Assembly (NCBI GenBank): GCA_035621235.1
Contig: CP141731.1
Location: 496,001-560,000, forward strand
DNA from: Actinomycetaceae bacterium MB13-C1-2
GTDB taxonomy: Bacteria; Actinomycetota; Actinomycetes; Actinomycetales; Actinomycetaceae
DNA length: 64,000 nucleotides
Reading direction: 5' to 3'
The position numbers were made by a program, and so were the translations under genes. The notes below the pieces were generated by a model that did not search any database, had not been told where the DNA came from, and saw nothing but the letters and a program-made list of their open reading frames with translations. The stretch's first letter is position 1; every line of letters starts with the position of its first letter. Below, one piece after another: positions 18,479-27,893 of this stretch.

Positions 18479-20467
18479 CTAAAGCTGGTGAACCCGTTGT
18501 AAACCCACATCAGTATGCTCGCACCCGTCCAGGTTTCGATTCTGAGCGCGATCTGTCGGCCGGTTACGCAATAGCCTCATCGCATTCAGGATCACAACCA
18601 ATACCGAGGCCTCATGCACTGCCATTCCCAAGGCCATGGTCACCGTGCCGCCAAACACGCCTGCCAGAAGCACGGCGACAGTCAGGAAAGCGACCCACAT
18701 GTTCTGCACCATTACTCGCCGCGTGCGTTTCGCTAGCCTTATCGCCTGCGGTAGCTTAAGCAGGTCATCGACCATTAGCGCGATGTCTGCCGTCTCCAGC
18801 GCAACCGCTGAACCCGCCGCGCCCATTGCAACCCCAACGTTGGCGACCGCGAGAGCAGGGGTGTCGTTCACGCCGTCACCCACCATCGCAACCGTGTAAC
18901 CGCGTGCCTGCAAATCGGCGATGGCCTCAAGCTTGCCCTCCGGCATCAGCCCACCGATGGCTTGGTCTGCGCCGACCTGCTCTCCGACCGCGCTGACCAC
19001 GCGCTGAGAATCGCCACTCAGGATCACGACGAGGTCGACGCCCTCTTCCCGAAGCTCCCGCGCCATTTGAGCCGCGACCGGGCGGATCTGGTCCATCACT
19101 GCGATAAGTCCCAAGACCCGTCGCTCCACTGCGACCACCATCGGGGTCATTCCGCGAGCGGCCAGGTCGTCGATGACTGCTTCCACTTGGTCATGGTGCA
19201 GTCCTTTATGCCGGAATCACGCTGCGTTTCCCACCAGCGTCCGTTCGCCCTCAATGTCAGCGATTATCCCTTGGCCAGGTACCGTCTCCACATGCTCGGG
19301 CACTTGCGGCAAAACCACGCCCGCCTGGGTAGCCGCCTCCGTTACTGCCTTGGAAAGTGGGTGGCTAGACCCGGCCTCGGCGCGGGCAGCGACCCCCAAC
19401 AGATCCGTGGAAGACACGTCCTGGGTCAGCGGAACGATCTGGGCCACCGCCGGGAGGTTCTGAGTAAGCGTTCCGGTCTTGTCGAGCGCCACCGCGTTGA
19501 TTTTTGCTGAGCTCTCCAGGAATTCACCTCCTTTTATGAGGATGCCGTCGCAGGCGCCCCTACCGATTCCTGCGACAACAGCAACCGGGATGGAGATGAC
19601 CAAGGCACCGAGGCAAGCGATCACCAGGAGCGTTAGTGCCAACACCACATCCCTCGTTACGAGGCCGGCGATGAGCGCGACCACCATGACTGCAGGCGTG
19701 TACCAGCGCGAAATCCTGTCGATTAGCACCTGGGTTGGCGCTTTGGCGTCCTGAGCATCTTCAACGCGGCGAATGATCCGGGCAATAGTCGTATCTGGGC
19801 CAACTCCTGTCGCCTGGACTTCCAGGAGACCGCTGACGCTGATGGTGCCCGCAAACACGCGGTCGCCCGAACGCTTCTCAGCCGGGATTGACTCTCCTGT
19901 GATTGTTGCCTGGTCAATCGCGGCACTACCCGCAGTGACCTCCCCGTCAACCGGCACCTTCTCGCCAGCCTTAACCAGAACAGTCTGTCCCATTTGGACC
20001 TGGTGAGCAGGAACCTCCTTTGGACCCTCGGATGTGAGCAGCGTCGCCCGGTTCGGCGCCACAGAGACAAGCTCGGTGAGGGCGGAGCGGGTCTTGTTGA
20101 GCGTCGCCACTTCGAGGGCGTGGCCCAATGCGAACAGGAAGGTCACTGCGGCCGCCTCCCAGAAGTTGCCGATCAGAATCGCTCCAATCGCGGCCACGGA
20201 CACCAAAAGGTCAATGCCGATGGAGCGCACGGTCAAGGTGCGAACCGCCTGGGACGCAATCGGCCATCCGGCAACCAGCGTTGCCAAGAGCATCAGCAAG
20301 TCCGCAACCGTAAATCCCTGGGGTTCGGCATACCCGTGGCCGGGAGAGACAAGAAGCCAAGTGTTCTGAAGTGGACCGGGCAAACTCGCGCAGCTTCGCC
20401 AAGTGTTTACAAGGAGGTCGCAGTTTCCCAGTGGAGCCAAGGGAAACTTGTCGGATTCGCAGGGCAT
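18479..20467 (-). pseudogene. Heavy-metal P1B-type ATPase, disrupted
   Basis: Two blocks in the same frame, 20467-19217 and 19216-18479, together give a near-full heavy-metal P-type ATPase split by an in-frame TGA (19217-19219) after LVGNAA. The first block has the TGES-type actuator (ATITGESIPAEK) and the phosphorylation site DKTGTLT. The second has the hinge motif MVGDGVNDTPALA and the normal end VHEASVLVVILNAMRLLR. In the membrane metal-site motif the Cys-Pro pair reads Cys-Leu (IACLGALVIS, codon CTC), and a usual Lys in GRGAxDGILIKGG is Cys. Both the stop and the lost invariant proline indicate a non-functional gene unless a sequencing error is involved. Confidence 0.8.
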
Positions 20468-20480
20468 CCGGGCTACTTCG

Positions 20481-20798
20481 TCAGTGCTTCTTCCGCGCTT
20501 TAGGTAAAGGAAGCTCGGGGAGCATCTCCGCGACTACTTCGGCAATGCGATCCCTGTTTTCTATATCGACCAGGAACATCAGTTTGGCCTCCGGGTAAGG
20601 GAGCTCAAGCGCAGCCTCAGGGAGTAAGCGTCTGGATGCTTCCGTTTGTTTCACCAGGAAGCGGCCATCGTAGATCCCCCCGAAGACCTTGCCATCTGAA
20701 TAGAGGACGTACTCTCCCATCATTTTACGGTGACGCACGTTCGAAGTTTCAGACAGCAAATCCAGGACATATTCCAGGAATTCGGGGCTACTGGACAA
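20481..20798 (-). CDS. TfoX N-terminal domain protein
   Basis: This reads as a 105-residue TfoX-N protein starting at TTG 20798, with AAGGAG five to six bases upstream; a longer open frame to 21017 has no domain. Visible family features are the N-terminal helix (PEFLEYVLDLL), RKMMGEYVLYSDGKVFGGIY and FLVKQTEASRRLLPEA, plus a basic tail KARKKH. TfoX-N proteins are linked to competence regulation in proteobacteria, but the role of these stand-alone actinobacterial forms is unknown. It lies just downstream of the 349-bp repeat's terminator on the same strand. Confidence 0.8.
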   Translation of the reverse strand: MSSSPEFLEYVLDLLSETSNVRHRKMMGEYVLYSDGKVFGGIYDGRFLVKQTEASRRLLPEAALELPYPEAKLMFLVDIENRDRIAEVVAEMLPELPLPKARKKH

Positions 20799-20987
20799 AG
20801 GTTCTCCTTCGGAAAGGTTGGCGCGGCTACAGATGGTGTCCGGCTTCCCTGCCGGGGCGGCCCGTCCAGGAGAAGAAATACTACCAGTGTGCGGTGAGGG
20901 TCCGACAGATGCTGTGCTCCGGCCCAGCGGCAAAGGCTTACTGACTCTTACCTGGGGAGTGTTCGCTCGTTGGCTAGTGCTACTGTG

Positions 20988-21336
20988 TCGGCCCGTGACA
21001 GTGGTGGTTGCTGTCACGGGCCGACACGGTTGTGTTAGGGACTATTTGCAGCTTGTGCTGGGGTAGTCCACTTGGGTGTTTGTTGTGTTTCCTTCTGTGT
21101 CTGTGGCGGTGAAGGAAACGGTTCCTGCGTCGATTTCTTTGGCGCGGGTGCTTAGAGCTACGGAGGAGGAACGGTCGGGAGCTATGTCCTTGAAGTTCTT
21201 TGTTCCGTGGGGGCTAGTGATGGATATGTCCACGGGGTTTTCTCCGATGTTGCGTGCTGAGATCACCTGGGTTACTTTCCCGGCAACACAACGTGACGTC
21301 ACTGAAGTCTCCACTTCAACAGACGAAACAGGCTCT
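20988..21336 (-). repeat. 349-bp perfect direct repeat, copy 1
   Basis: This block is identical by eye to 23871-24219 (offset 2883). It covers the hairpin, the stop codon and the C-terminal ~97 codons of the metallophosphoesterase gene. Perfect identity including third codon positions and the non-coding tail means recent duplication or gene conversion. Confidence 0.95.
20989..21023 (-). terminator. Strong hairpin after the metallophosphoesterase gene (repeat copy 1)
   Basis: CGGCCCGTGACAG and CTGTCACGGGCCG form a perfect 13-bp stem around a 9-base loop; it extends to 17 bp here (GTGT..ACAC). It lies 19 bases past the stop on the minus strand. No T-run follows, so it may act as an RNA 3'-end stabiliser or an intrinsic terminator of the T-poor actinobacterial kind. 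Confidence 0.7.
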
Positions 21337-23735
21337 TCGACTTGACCGGGGCGGGGCACATCGTATTCCTGCGCAGCGACGGGCCCACCTGCAGTGAAAT
21401 GGTAGGCGGTGACTCTGACCCGATCTGGGTAGAGCGAAACCCGCAGGCCAGTGGGGTCAGCACCACTGATGCCCTTTTCCCCCCAGTCCCCACTTGGCCC
21501 ATACTGGGTTGTCACAGCTCCCGTGTTGAACGTGTTCACCCCGTAGTCGGCGCTGGGAGTAAACCTCTTCTCTGCGGTCCAGTCGTTAAGGTTGATATCC
21601 CAGTGGGTGTGGGAATTAATCATCACCACGTTGGGGTTCTCTTGGAGCAGGGACGCGACCCGGGCGGTGTCTTCGCCGTAGTCATTTGCGTTGAACCGAA
21701 TGTACGTGCCCGAAACTGAATACGGGAACACGAAGTGTGAGAAGAGAAGAACAGGCCTTTCTTCTTGCCTGTAGTAGTCGAGTCGGCCACGCAGCCAGTC
21801 GAACTGCTCGTCAGACATGACAAAGAACGGACCGCTTCCGGTATACCGGTTGTAGTCGTAACCTTCGGTGCCAATCCACAGAAGAGGAAGCTCGTCGTCT
21901 ACCAGAACCTCACCCCACAATCCTCCTTGGCCCCCGACATCTTCCATGTCCGTGTAATCCAAGAACCGCTGGCGGTACTGTTCAACGGTGGTGGAACCCC
22001 CCGGGTAGAATTCGTGATTTCCGATAGTGGAAATGTTCAGGTTGTAGTTATCTCTTCCACAGCCATTCAACGCTGTTATGTAGTTGTTCCAGTTCGTGTC
22101 TGTTCCCTGGTTGACTAAGTCACCGTTCACCACCAAGACGTCGGACTTCGGGCTGAGCTCTTGGAATCCGGGGAGCACCTTGTCACACATCTGGGTTAGT
22201 GCTCCTTGGACGTCGCTGAGCACATCAACCACAGCCTCGGGTTCCTGCCCTTCCGGGAGTTCCGCCAACGGACGCGCCAGATACACGTTGTCCACGGACA
22301 GTGAGCCCTCCCCAGCTCCAGATTCGTAGGAAATCTCAAATCTCACGGAGGACTCACCCGCCTTGCTCCTCAAAGGAAGTCTGAGCTGAGCGGAGTACAG
22401 GTTTTCGGTACCAGTCCAGAGAAGCTCTTGTCGGCCGCTGTCGAAAATGGCATTTATGGATGCAGACTGCGAACTGTTGCCCCGCACGCGCAGATGAGTG
22501 TCAAGTCTAAGTTCCACCTGTTGTGAAGGGGAGATACTGATGGCAGGGCTCCGCAGTGTGGCCTCACCGCCGGACCCGGCCTCGATATGCACGTACGCCC
22601 CGTCGGCACGGGTGAAGGATTGGCGGTTGTCGGTGCCATACGCAGAGACAACCTGGTCTGCGTTCATAGTCTCCCAGCCAAGGTCACCGCTAGTGTCCCA
22701 ACCGGTCAGGTCATCCAGCGTGGACACCCACAGGCGAGGTTCGACGGATTCATATGGAGCGGGCGTATCGGAGAACACAGTTATCGTCTGTGATATCGGT
22801 GCAATTCCTTTCCCAGAAACGGTCAGTGTCATGAAGCCAGGCTCGACGCTCTTGGGGATCGTGACATCCATTTCCAAGGTGCCTTCAGCATCTGCGGTCG
22901 GCACGTTCGCAACGGCCATGTCGTCCAAAGTAAGTACGGGTGTCATTCCTTCGCGTAGACCAGCAACCGTGACGGCAAGGGAGCTTCCGGGGGTTGCAAT
23001 CGGTTTAGCATCAGAAACGAAGTAAGGATTTGCCGGGGCAGGCTCCGACTCCATGATGGCCACGTTGTCGATCATCCAGTACCAGTTGTTGCTGGAATTC
23101 AGGTAAGCCCACCCAAATTTCACTTGTGACGCATTTTCCGGTGCATCGACAATGACCTCTACCGTTTCGTTATACCGGGCAGCGTCAAATTTCATCACAT
23201 CGATGGGATCAGAATTGTCGAAAGATGCAACCAGAGTGGCAGTCTGCGGGGCTTGGCCCTGGCGGTAGTGGCTATCAAAGGAAACCTTCACAGCCCCAAG
23301 ATGTTCGTCCAATTCGATGTTGGGGGACCAGAGTGTGGAACTGAACTTGACCGAAAAGTCGCTGTTTGAGGGCCTGTTCCCGTCCGACTGCACGATGGCC
23401 ACGGTGCCGTCAGCCAGGGAAAACCTGGAGTGCTCGCCCCCGGTGCCCCATTTTGCGGTGATCTCACTGAGCGAATGGAAGCTCCACCCCTGCCAGTTTG
23501 CCTGCATTCCGGACGCGGATTCTGAGGACTCCACGGTCCACCCTTCCGGCGGGACCTGGCCCTGCGCATCTGAAAACCCTTCCTCCACCCGGGTGACTTT
23601 CACATCAGTGGGCGCAGTGGGTTTTTCAGCAAAAGCAGGAACCGGACTTGTTACACCCACCAGCAAAATGGCGCTGGCGGAAAGTGTGGACAACAGCGAG
23701 CGTAAGGGTGCTTTGTGTTTCAAATGCTTGTTCAT
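21042..23735 (-). CDS. Secreted calcineurin-type metallophosphoesterase with shared C-terminal domain
   Basis: An 897-residue exoprotein starting at ATG 23735 (GGGAGAAG upstream), with a signal peptide ending near VPAFA (about residue 36). Two N-terminal jelly-roll-like domains (DANWQGWSF-type and SGDLGWETMNADQ regions) are followed by a calcineurin-like phosphoesterase domain. Its metal ligands are seen in DVLSDVQG (Gln in place of the usual His), VVNGDLV, STIGNHEFYPGG, FSHFVF and INSHTHWD. The last ~97 residues (TSRCVAGKVTQVISARNIG onward, ending STSCK) are identical to those of the beta-helix protein upstream. There is no LPXTG, so the shared tail may be the surface-binding module. The likely substrate is a phosphorylated polymer or nucleotide; this is not determinable. 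Confidence 0.88.
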   Translation of the reverse strand: MNKHLKHKAPLRSLLSTLSASAILLVGVTSPVPAFAEKPTAPTDVKVTRVEEGFSDAQGQVPPEGWTVESSESASGMQANWQGWSFHSLSEITAKWGTGGEHSRFSLADGTVAIVQSDGNRPSNSDFSVKFSSTLWSPNIELDEHLGAVKVSFDSHYRQGQAPQTATLVASFDNSDPIDVMKFDAARYNETVEVIVDAPENASQVKFGWAYLNSSNNWYWMIDNVAIMESEPAPANPYFVSDAKPIATPGSSLAVTVAGLREGMTPVLTLDDMAVANVPTADAEGTLEMDVTIPKSVEPGFMTLTVSGKGIAPISQTITVFSDTPAPYESVEPRLWVSTLDDLTGWDTSGDLGWETMNADQVVSAYGTDNRQSFTRADGAYVHIEAGSGGEATLRSPAISISPSQQVELRLDTHLRVRGNSSQSASINAIFDSGRQELLWTGTENLYSAQLRLPLRSKAGESSVRFEISYESGAGEGSLSVDNVYLARPLAELPEGQEPEAVVDVLSDVQGALTQMCDKVLPGFQELSPKSDVLVVNGDLVNQGTDTNWNNYITALNGCGRDNYNLNISTIGNHEFYPGGSTTVEQYRQRFLDYTDMEDVGGQGGLWGEVLVDDELPLLWIGTEGYDYNRYTGSGPFFVMSDEQFDWLRGRLDYYRQEERPVLLFSHFVFPYSVSGTYIRFNANDYGEDTARVASLLQENPNVVMINSHTHWDINLNDWTAEKRFTPSADYGVNTFNTGAVTTQYGPSGDWGEKGISGADPTGLRVSLYPDRVRVTAYHFTAGGPVAAQEYDVPRPGQVEEPVSSVEVETSVTSRCVAGKVTQVISARNIGENPVDISITSPHGTKNFKDIAPDRSSSVALSTRAKEIDAGTVSFTATDTEGNTTNTQVDYPSTSCK

Positions 23736-23870
23736 ACAACTTCTCCCTTCAGACTTTCTTGATAGAGGCGATGACCCGTGGGCCCCCAATTTTCTGGTAG
23801 CCAGATGGGAACCAAATCTGCAGGGATCTTAGCCAACAGCAAACCCAACGGGTGTTTGTGAGTTATTGTC

Positions 23871-24219
23871 TCGGCCCGTGACAGTGGTGGTTGCTGTCAC
23901 GGGCCGACACGGTTGTGTTAGGGACTATTTGCAGCTTGTGCTGGGGTAGTCCACTTGGGTGTTTGTTGTGTTTCCTTCTGTGTCTGTGGCGGTGAAGGAA
24001 ACGGTTCCTGCGTCGATTTCTTTGGCGCGGGTGCTTAGAGCTACGGAGGAGGAACGGTCGGGAGCTATGTCCTTGAAGTTCTTTGTTCCGTGGGGGCTAG
24101 TGATGGATATGTCCACGGGGTTTTCTCCGATGTTGCGTGCTGAGATCACCTGGGTTACTTTCCCGGCAACACAACGTGACGTCACTGAAGTCTCCACTTC
24201 AACAGACGAAACAGGCTCT
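23871..24219 (-). repeat. 349-bp perfect direct repeat, copy 2
   Basis: This is the partner of 20988-21336. It encodes the identical C-terminal domain and terminator of the beta-helix protein. Homologous recombination between the copies would delete 2883 bp and fuse the beta-helix catalytic part to the same tail while removing the phosphoesterase. Confidence 0.95.
23872..23906 (-). terminator. Strong hairpin after the beta-helix gene (repeat copy 2)
   Basis: This is the same 13-bp perfect stem (CGGCCCGTGACAG) as at 20989-21023, here 19 bases after the stop of the beta-helix gene on the minus strand. Its presence in both copies shows that the duplicated unit included the transcription end. 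Confidence 0.7.
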
Positions 24220-27176
24220 CCCATCTCTCCAGTGATACCCAGAGCAAATAGTGTCAGCCCGTCTCCAATTACGGGGAGCCCATCGGGAAGTGTCACCGAG
24301 GTAACCTCAGATGCGGTGTTCACCAAGTCGATGGATGAGGCGTAGACGCGGGCCGGCCCCGTCTTGGTTGCGATCTTCGCTAGGTATGACCCCGAGTGGT
24401 TGTTGTACTGCATTGCCTCCACTACTGATTCAGCCTCACCAGTGGTCTCATGCCAGTTCGGAAGCTCCATGTTCGCTTCCTGCACAGTTCCATCCGCATA
24501 CTTGATTGTGACCTGACCGCCGCGCGAACTCCCGGTTGAGAACCCGACAAAGTGGAGCTTTTCCCCACCTTTCCCGACAGCGATTTCTTGTCCAGCGGCT
24601 TTCACCGAGTCCGGGGTTCCCACGACCACGGGGTCCCAGACGAACGTGAATCCGTCAGTGGTGATTTCCTCTCCGGAGTTGACACTCAATGCTGAAGCCA
24701 AGAAGGCATCCCGGCCACGGCCCAACGATTTGCTGAACTGGGTTGTGAATTCCACGCCGCCCGTCCGCAGATTCCCATCGTGAGCAATAGAAGTGGTGTT
24801 CAGCGCCTCTTCCCAGGTAAGAGGACGGGCTGCGACTCCGTCGCCGCCGTACGCTCCTATGTTGGTGCCCATGGTGACGTCGTTGTCGAAGATGTCGACC
24901 CCCGCAGCGTCATCGAATTGCTCAAGGTCTATGCCTACTCCGATCAGCGGGGAAGCAGCTTTCAATGCATACCCGGACACATCGAAGACATCTTTGGAAG
25001 AGCCGGGCGCTAGGAGCATCGGGTCAGCGTCCACAATCGAGTCTTGCTCGGCCGCTGGTGGCTGAATTCCGCCAAAGTAGGCATTGTTTCGGTAAACGCG
25101 TTCGTTGTAGCTGTTGGTTTTACCGTCCCAGCTGCCGTCCTTTGCCACGAAAATGTTGTTGTAGACAGTTCGGGGTCCGGACATGTCATCTACCAGAGTT
25201 TTGGTCGGGCAGTAGAACGTGTTGTTGTAAATCCACGTGTGTGCTGGCCCTCCGGAGGCACCTGCCAAACGGCAATCGTCCTGCATGACGTTGTAGCGCA
25301 TTACTGAGCGTGTGTTGGTGGAGACGTTCCCGCAGCCGGAAATGCAATCCAAGAAAGCGCCGCCAGCGTTGTTGTAGGAGTAGTTGTACTCGAAGATACA
25401 GCTGGCCCCGGTCATGCCCCAGTCGCAGTCCCAAGCGGTTGAGTCATAGGACGTGTCCGTTGAATTGCCCACCACGTTGTAACGGAAAAGCAATTCCTTC
25501 GAGGTCATTCCCCAAATGCCTGCAAAGTTACCGGCCTGGAACGGGTAGGCCCCCTGGCCCAAGTCCACACCTCGGTTATACTCGACCAGGGCGCTGTCGG
25601 AGGCGTGAACGACTATCGCGTCGCCTCCCACTTGGTGAATGTTGTTGTTTGCGATGTGGACGTTCTTGTGAAACTTGGACTTGTCCGAGTTGTTCTGGCC
25701 GTCTCCTTGGAGTTTGATGCCACCTCCGCCGACGTCGGTGATTTCGTTGTTTGTGAGCGTGATGCCGTCCGTGAGGCCCGGTTCCGGCCCGGATAGCTCA
25801 TGGTCGGCCATGATGACGATTGCGCCAGAATTACGGTAGCGGGGGTTGTTTCCCGTCTTGTTTGGCCAACCTGCGACATCTGAAATCAGATTATCGTTGA
25901 TGACAATTGATGCTTTCGGTGCGGTAGAGAGAGACCGAATCATGATGCCCTGACGCTCTGTGGGTGTCTCTGTCAATGTGGCAGGGTTCTTGAGGTGCAG
26001 CCCCTCGATGGTCCAATAGCTGGTGTCAATCAGTTCAATAACGTTTACTTCGCCATCCGCGTCGAGTATTGGGCGTTCTTCGCCGTCTCCGTACGAAGAA
26101 ATGATGTTGCGTGCCTCCGCGGTTCCGTCGCCGCGCAGCTCGAGCCTGCCAGTGCAGGATGTTCCCTTTTTGAAGAGAATTTGTGTACCGGCGCCGAACT
26201 CCTCCATCTCATTGAGAGGATCTACGCTGTTGAAGGGGTTGTTTTGGGTGCCATCTCCGTTTTCGGGAGAAGCGCAATCGATGTAGAACTGGCCCTGATT
26301 CGGTATGGTCACGGCGCCCGTCATGTCTGTGACTACTGGGCTACCTAACATATCCACAGTGGTGATCTTGAAGTCAGCCGTCGTGGTGCGCATATCAGCT
26401 GGGATTGTGAACTTCACGGGAGTTGCCCCGCTGTCGAAAGCCTTCACGGATGCGATACGTTCATCGTTCAAGTCAACGGTAATATCGGAGTTTGGTTGCG
26501 CGTCCCAAACTAGGAATTCCACTTCGCCGCCGGGGGTGAGGCGGTCCAGGTCGGTCTCGCCGACAAAAACTCGCGGATCGTACGCGATGGGTGAATCTGC
26601 GCAGTTTAGCTGCGCTTCACCCAGGTCTGCGAAGGAGCCGCCGTTGTTCCCGCCAACCAGCTGCTTGGCATAGATTGTGAGGGTCTCCACCCCGGACAAG
26701 TCGACATCCACCAGCGGTGCAACTTCACCTTTGCGTGTCTCTACTTGCGCAAGCTGCCTGGTCTCCCCGTTGGCCATTGTGCCTTCGAAGACCCAGTTTG
26801 CGTAGAAACTGCCATTAGTGGCCGTTCCTGAATCATCAACCCCTACGTAGGCGAGCATCTGAGAGCAATCGCCGTTGGTACTCACGTTCAGTTCGGCAGG
26901 TACATGGAGGCCGATACCTTTGGAGAAGGTTTGTCCGGCGACCTGCATCAAGTATTTGTTCTTGTCGGCATTGCCCAGATTACGGAAGTCCCTTTGCCAC
27001 TCACCGTACCCGGTGCTCACACTGTCGAGTTCGACATCAGAAAGATATTGAACCGCGCCGGCCTGCACGCCCGGCAGCGTATCCGCCGCCAATGCGATGT
27101 TCTGTACCGCTGCCACTGGAAGCAAAGCGAGTGCCCCCGCTGTTGCTAGCCAGCGTTTTCCGATCTTTGACTGCAT
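23925..27176 (-). CDS. Secreted NPCBM/right-handed beta-helix protein
   Basis: A 1083-residue exoprotein starting at ATG 27176 (GGAGGAGATGG upstream) with a signal peptide ending near IALAA (residue about 30). The N-terminal segment (VSTGYGEWQRDFRNLGNADK, FSKGIGLHVPAELNV) is an NPCBM-type carbohydrate-binding domain. A long parallel beta-helix follows (residues about 300-760), rich in asparagine ladders (ITLTNNEITDVGGGGIKLQG; FEYNYSYNNAGGAFLD) as in polysaccharide lyases and glycosidases. A beta-sandwich and the shared Cys-pair C-terminal domain end the protein. It probably acts on host or dietary glycans at the cell surface. Catalytic residues cannot be assigned. Confidence 0.87.
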   Translation of the reverse strand: MQSKIGKRWLATAGALALLPVAAVQNIALAADTLPGVQAGAVQYLSDVELDSVSTGYGEWQRDFRNLGNADKNKYLMQVAGQTFSKGIGLHVPAELNVSTNGDCSQMLAYVGVDDSGTATNGSFYANWVFEGTMANGETRQLAQVETRKGEVAPLVDVDLSGVETLTIYAKQLVGGNNGGSFADLGEAQLNCADSPIAYDPRVFVGETDLDRLTPGGEVEFLVWDAQPNSDITVDLNDERIASVKAFDSGATPVKFTIPADMRTTTADFKITTVDMLGSPVVTDMTGAVTIPNQGQFYIDCASPENGDGTQNNPFNSVDPLNEMEEFGAGTQILFKKGTSCTGRLELRGDGTAEARNIISSYGDGEERPILDADGEVNVIELIDTSYWTIEGLHLKNPATLTETPTERQGIMIRSLSTAPKASIVINDNLISDVAGWPNKTGNNPRYRNSGAIVIMADHELSGPEPGLTDGITLTNNEITDVGGGGIKLQGDGQNNSDKSKFHKNVHIANNNIHQVGGDAIVVHASDSALVEYNRGVDLGQGAYPFQAGNFAGIWGMTSKELLFRYNVVGNSTDTSYDSTAWDCDWGMTGASCIFEYNYSYNNAGGAFLDCISGCGNVSTNTRSVMRYNVMQDDCRLAGASGGPAHTWIYNNTFYCPTKTLVDDMSGPRTVYNNIFVAKDGSWDGKTNSYNERVYRNNAYFGGIQPPAAEQDSIVDADPMLLAPGSSKDVFDVSGYALKAASPLIGVGIDLEQFDDAAGVDIFDNDVTMGTNIGAYGGDGVAARPLTWEEALNTTSIAHDGNLRTGGVEFTTQFSKSLGRGRDAFLASALSVNSGEEITTDGFTFVWDPVVVGTPDSVKAAGQEIAVGKGGEKLHFVGFSTGSSRGGQVTIKYADGTVQEANMELPNWHETTGEAESVVEAMQYNNHSGSYLAKIATKTGPARVYASSIDLVNTASEVTSVTLPDGLPVIGDGLTLFALGITGEMGEPVSSVEVETSVTSRCVAGKVTQVISARNIGENPVDISITSPHGTKNFKDIAPDRSSSVALSTRAKEIDAGTVSFTATDTEGNTTNTQVDYPSTSCK

Positions 27177-27806
27177 CCATCTCCTCCTTGAAATAAACTG
27201 ACGGCACCATTTGCCTCCTTTGCTGGAGCAAGTGGGGCTAGCTGATCAAGACTCCTAAAAAAGGGAACATAAAGAAGCAAAACTGATCAATAGAGGTCAC
27301 TCAGGAAATACTTGATTGCTGGGTGCCGCTAGTATGTGACAATATGTCAGGTGGGAGCGATGTGTCAACGGACACAAAGTACATAAACGAACATTTGCGA
27401 TCAATTCTTTGGTGTTTTGGTGAAACGCATGGGCTTGAATCAGGTTGATGGATCCAGATTCCGAAGAATCCGACTGGTCACAGAGGCGGCTTTTGATGGC
27501 GCTTGGGGCCATAGGTCTGTAGCCCGCGGAGAAGGGGGAGGAGGTTGGCTCCTTTCCGCCACGTGTGGTTGGACGTTTCGCTAGGGGCGACCGAAGAGTG
27601 TGTGTGCACAGAATTGAAGGGGGGGGTGGAAAGTGGTGTGAATTCCCAATGCGCTGCACAGTGACGCATTTTGCTCGATTCGGCCAGTGCTTTCTGGAAG
27701 CAAAGGCGGGGGTGGGGGTCACACAAAAGATTTGTAGGTGTACGCTGGGACCGCTTTTACAACAATTTGGGTCCTAGGTCCTGCTGGGGCTAAGAGTGAG
27801 CAATGG
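27177..27806. other. Long divergent intergenic region between the two surface loci
   Basis: Together with the leader that follows, this makes 717 bases without a convincing gene. The minus-strand frame at 27297-27722 has no domain or ribosome-binding site. The region must contain divergent promoters for the beta-helix gene and the WxL-like cluster. TGATCA occurs at about 27242 and 27285, and a G-tract (27619-27628) lies in the middle. Base composition is uneven, and I identify no specific operator. Confidence 0.4.
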
Positions 27807-27889
27807 TGCCCGCCGGGTAAGGGCAGTCACGGTAGTCGGAAGTCCCGACCATAACCACTATCGGCCAGGTGGTCTGGCCGGGAGGAAAG
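27807..27889 (+). promoter_or_regulatory. Structured 5' leader of the WxL-like surface cluster
   Basis: Three consecutive hairpins precede the first gene: TGCCC/GGGCA at 27807-27825, GTCGG/CCGAC at 27835-27849, and a perfect 7-bp CGGCCAG/CTGGCCG stem at 27862-27880. The last hairpin abuts the Shine-Dalgarno sequence GGAGG (27881-27885), so folding could control its access. I could not match it to a known riboswitch. Confidence 0.5.
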
Positions 27890-27893
27890 AAGA

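Noticed and set aside
27297-27722. Minus-strand frame of 141 codons in the divergent intergenic region
   Set aside because: No ribosome-binding site, low-complexity composition and no recognisable protein features.
27776-27889. Known riboswitch (cyclic di-GMP, ydaO, cobalamin) before the WxL-like gene
   Set aside because: The conserved cores of those classes are not present; kept only as an unclassified structured leader.
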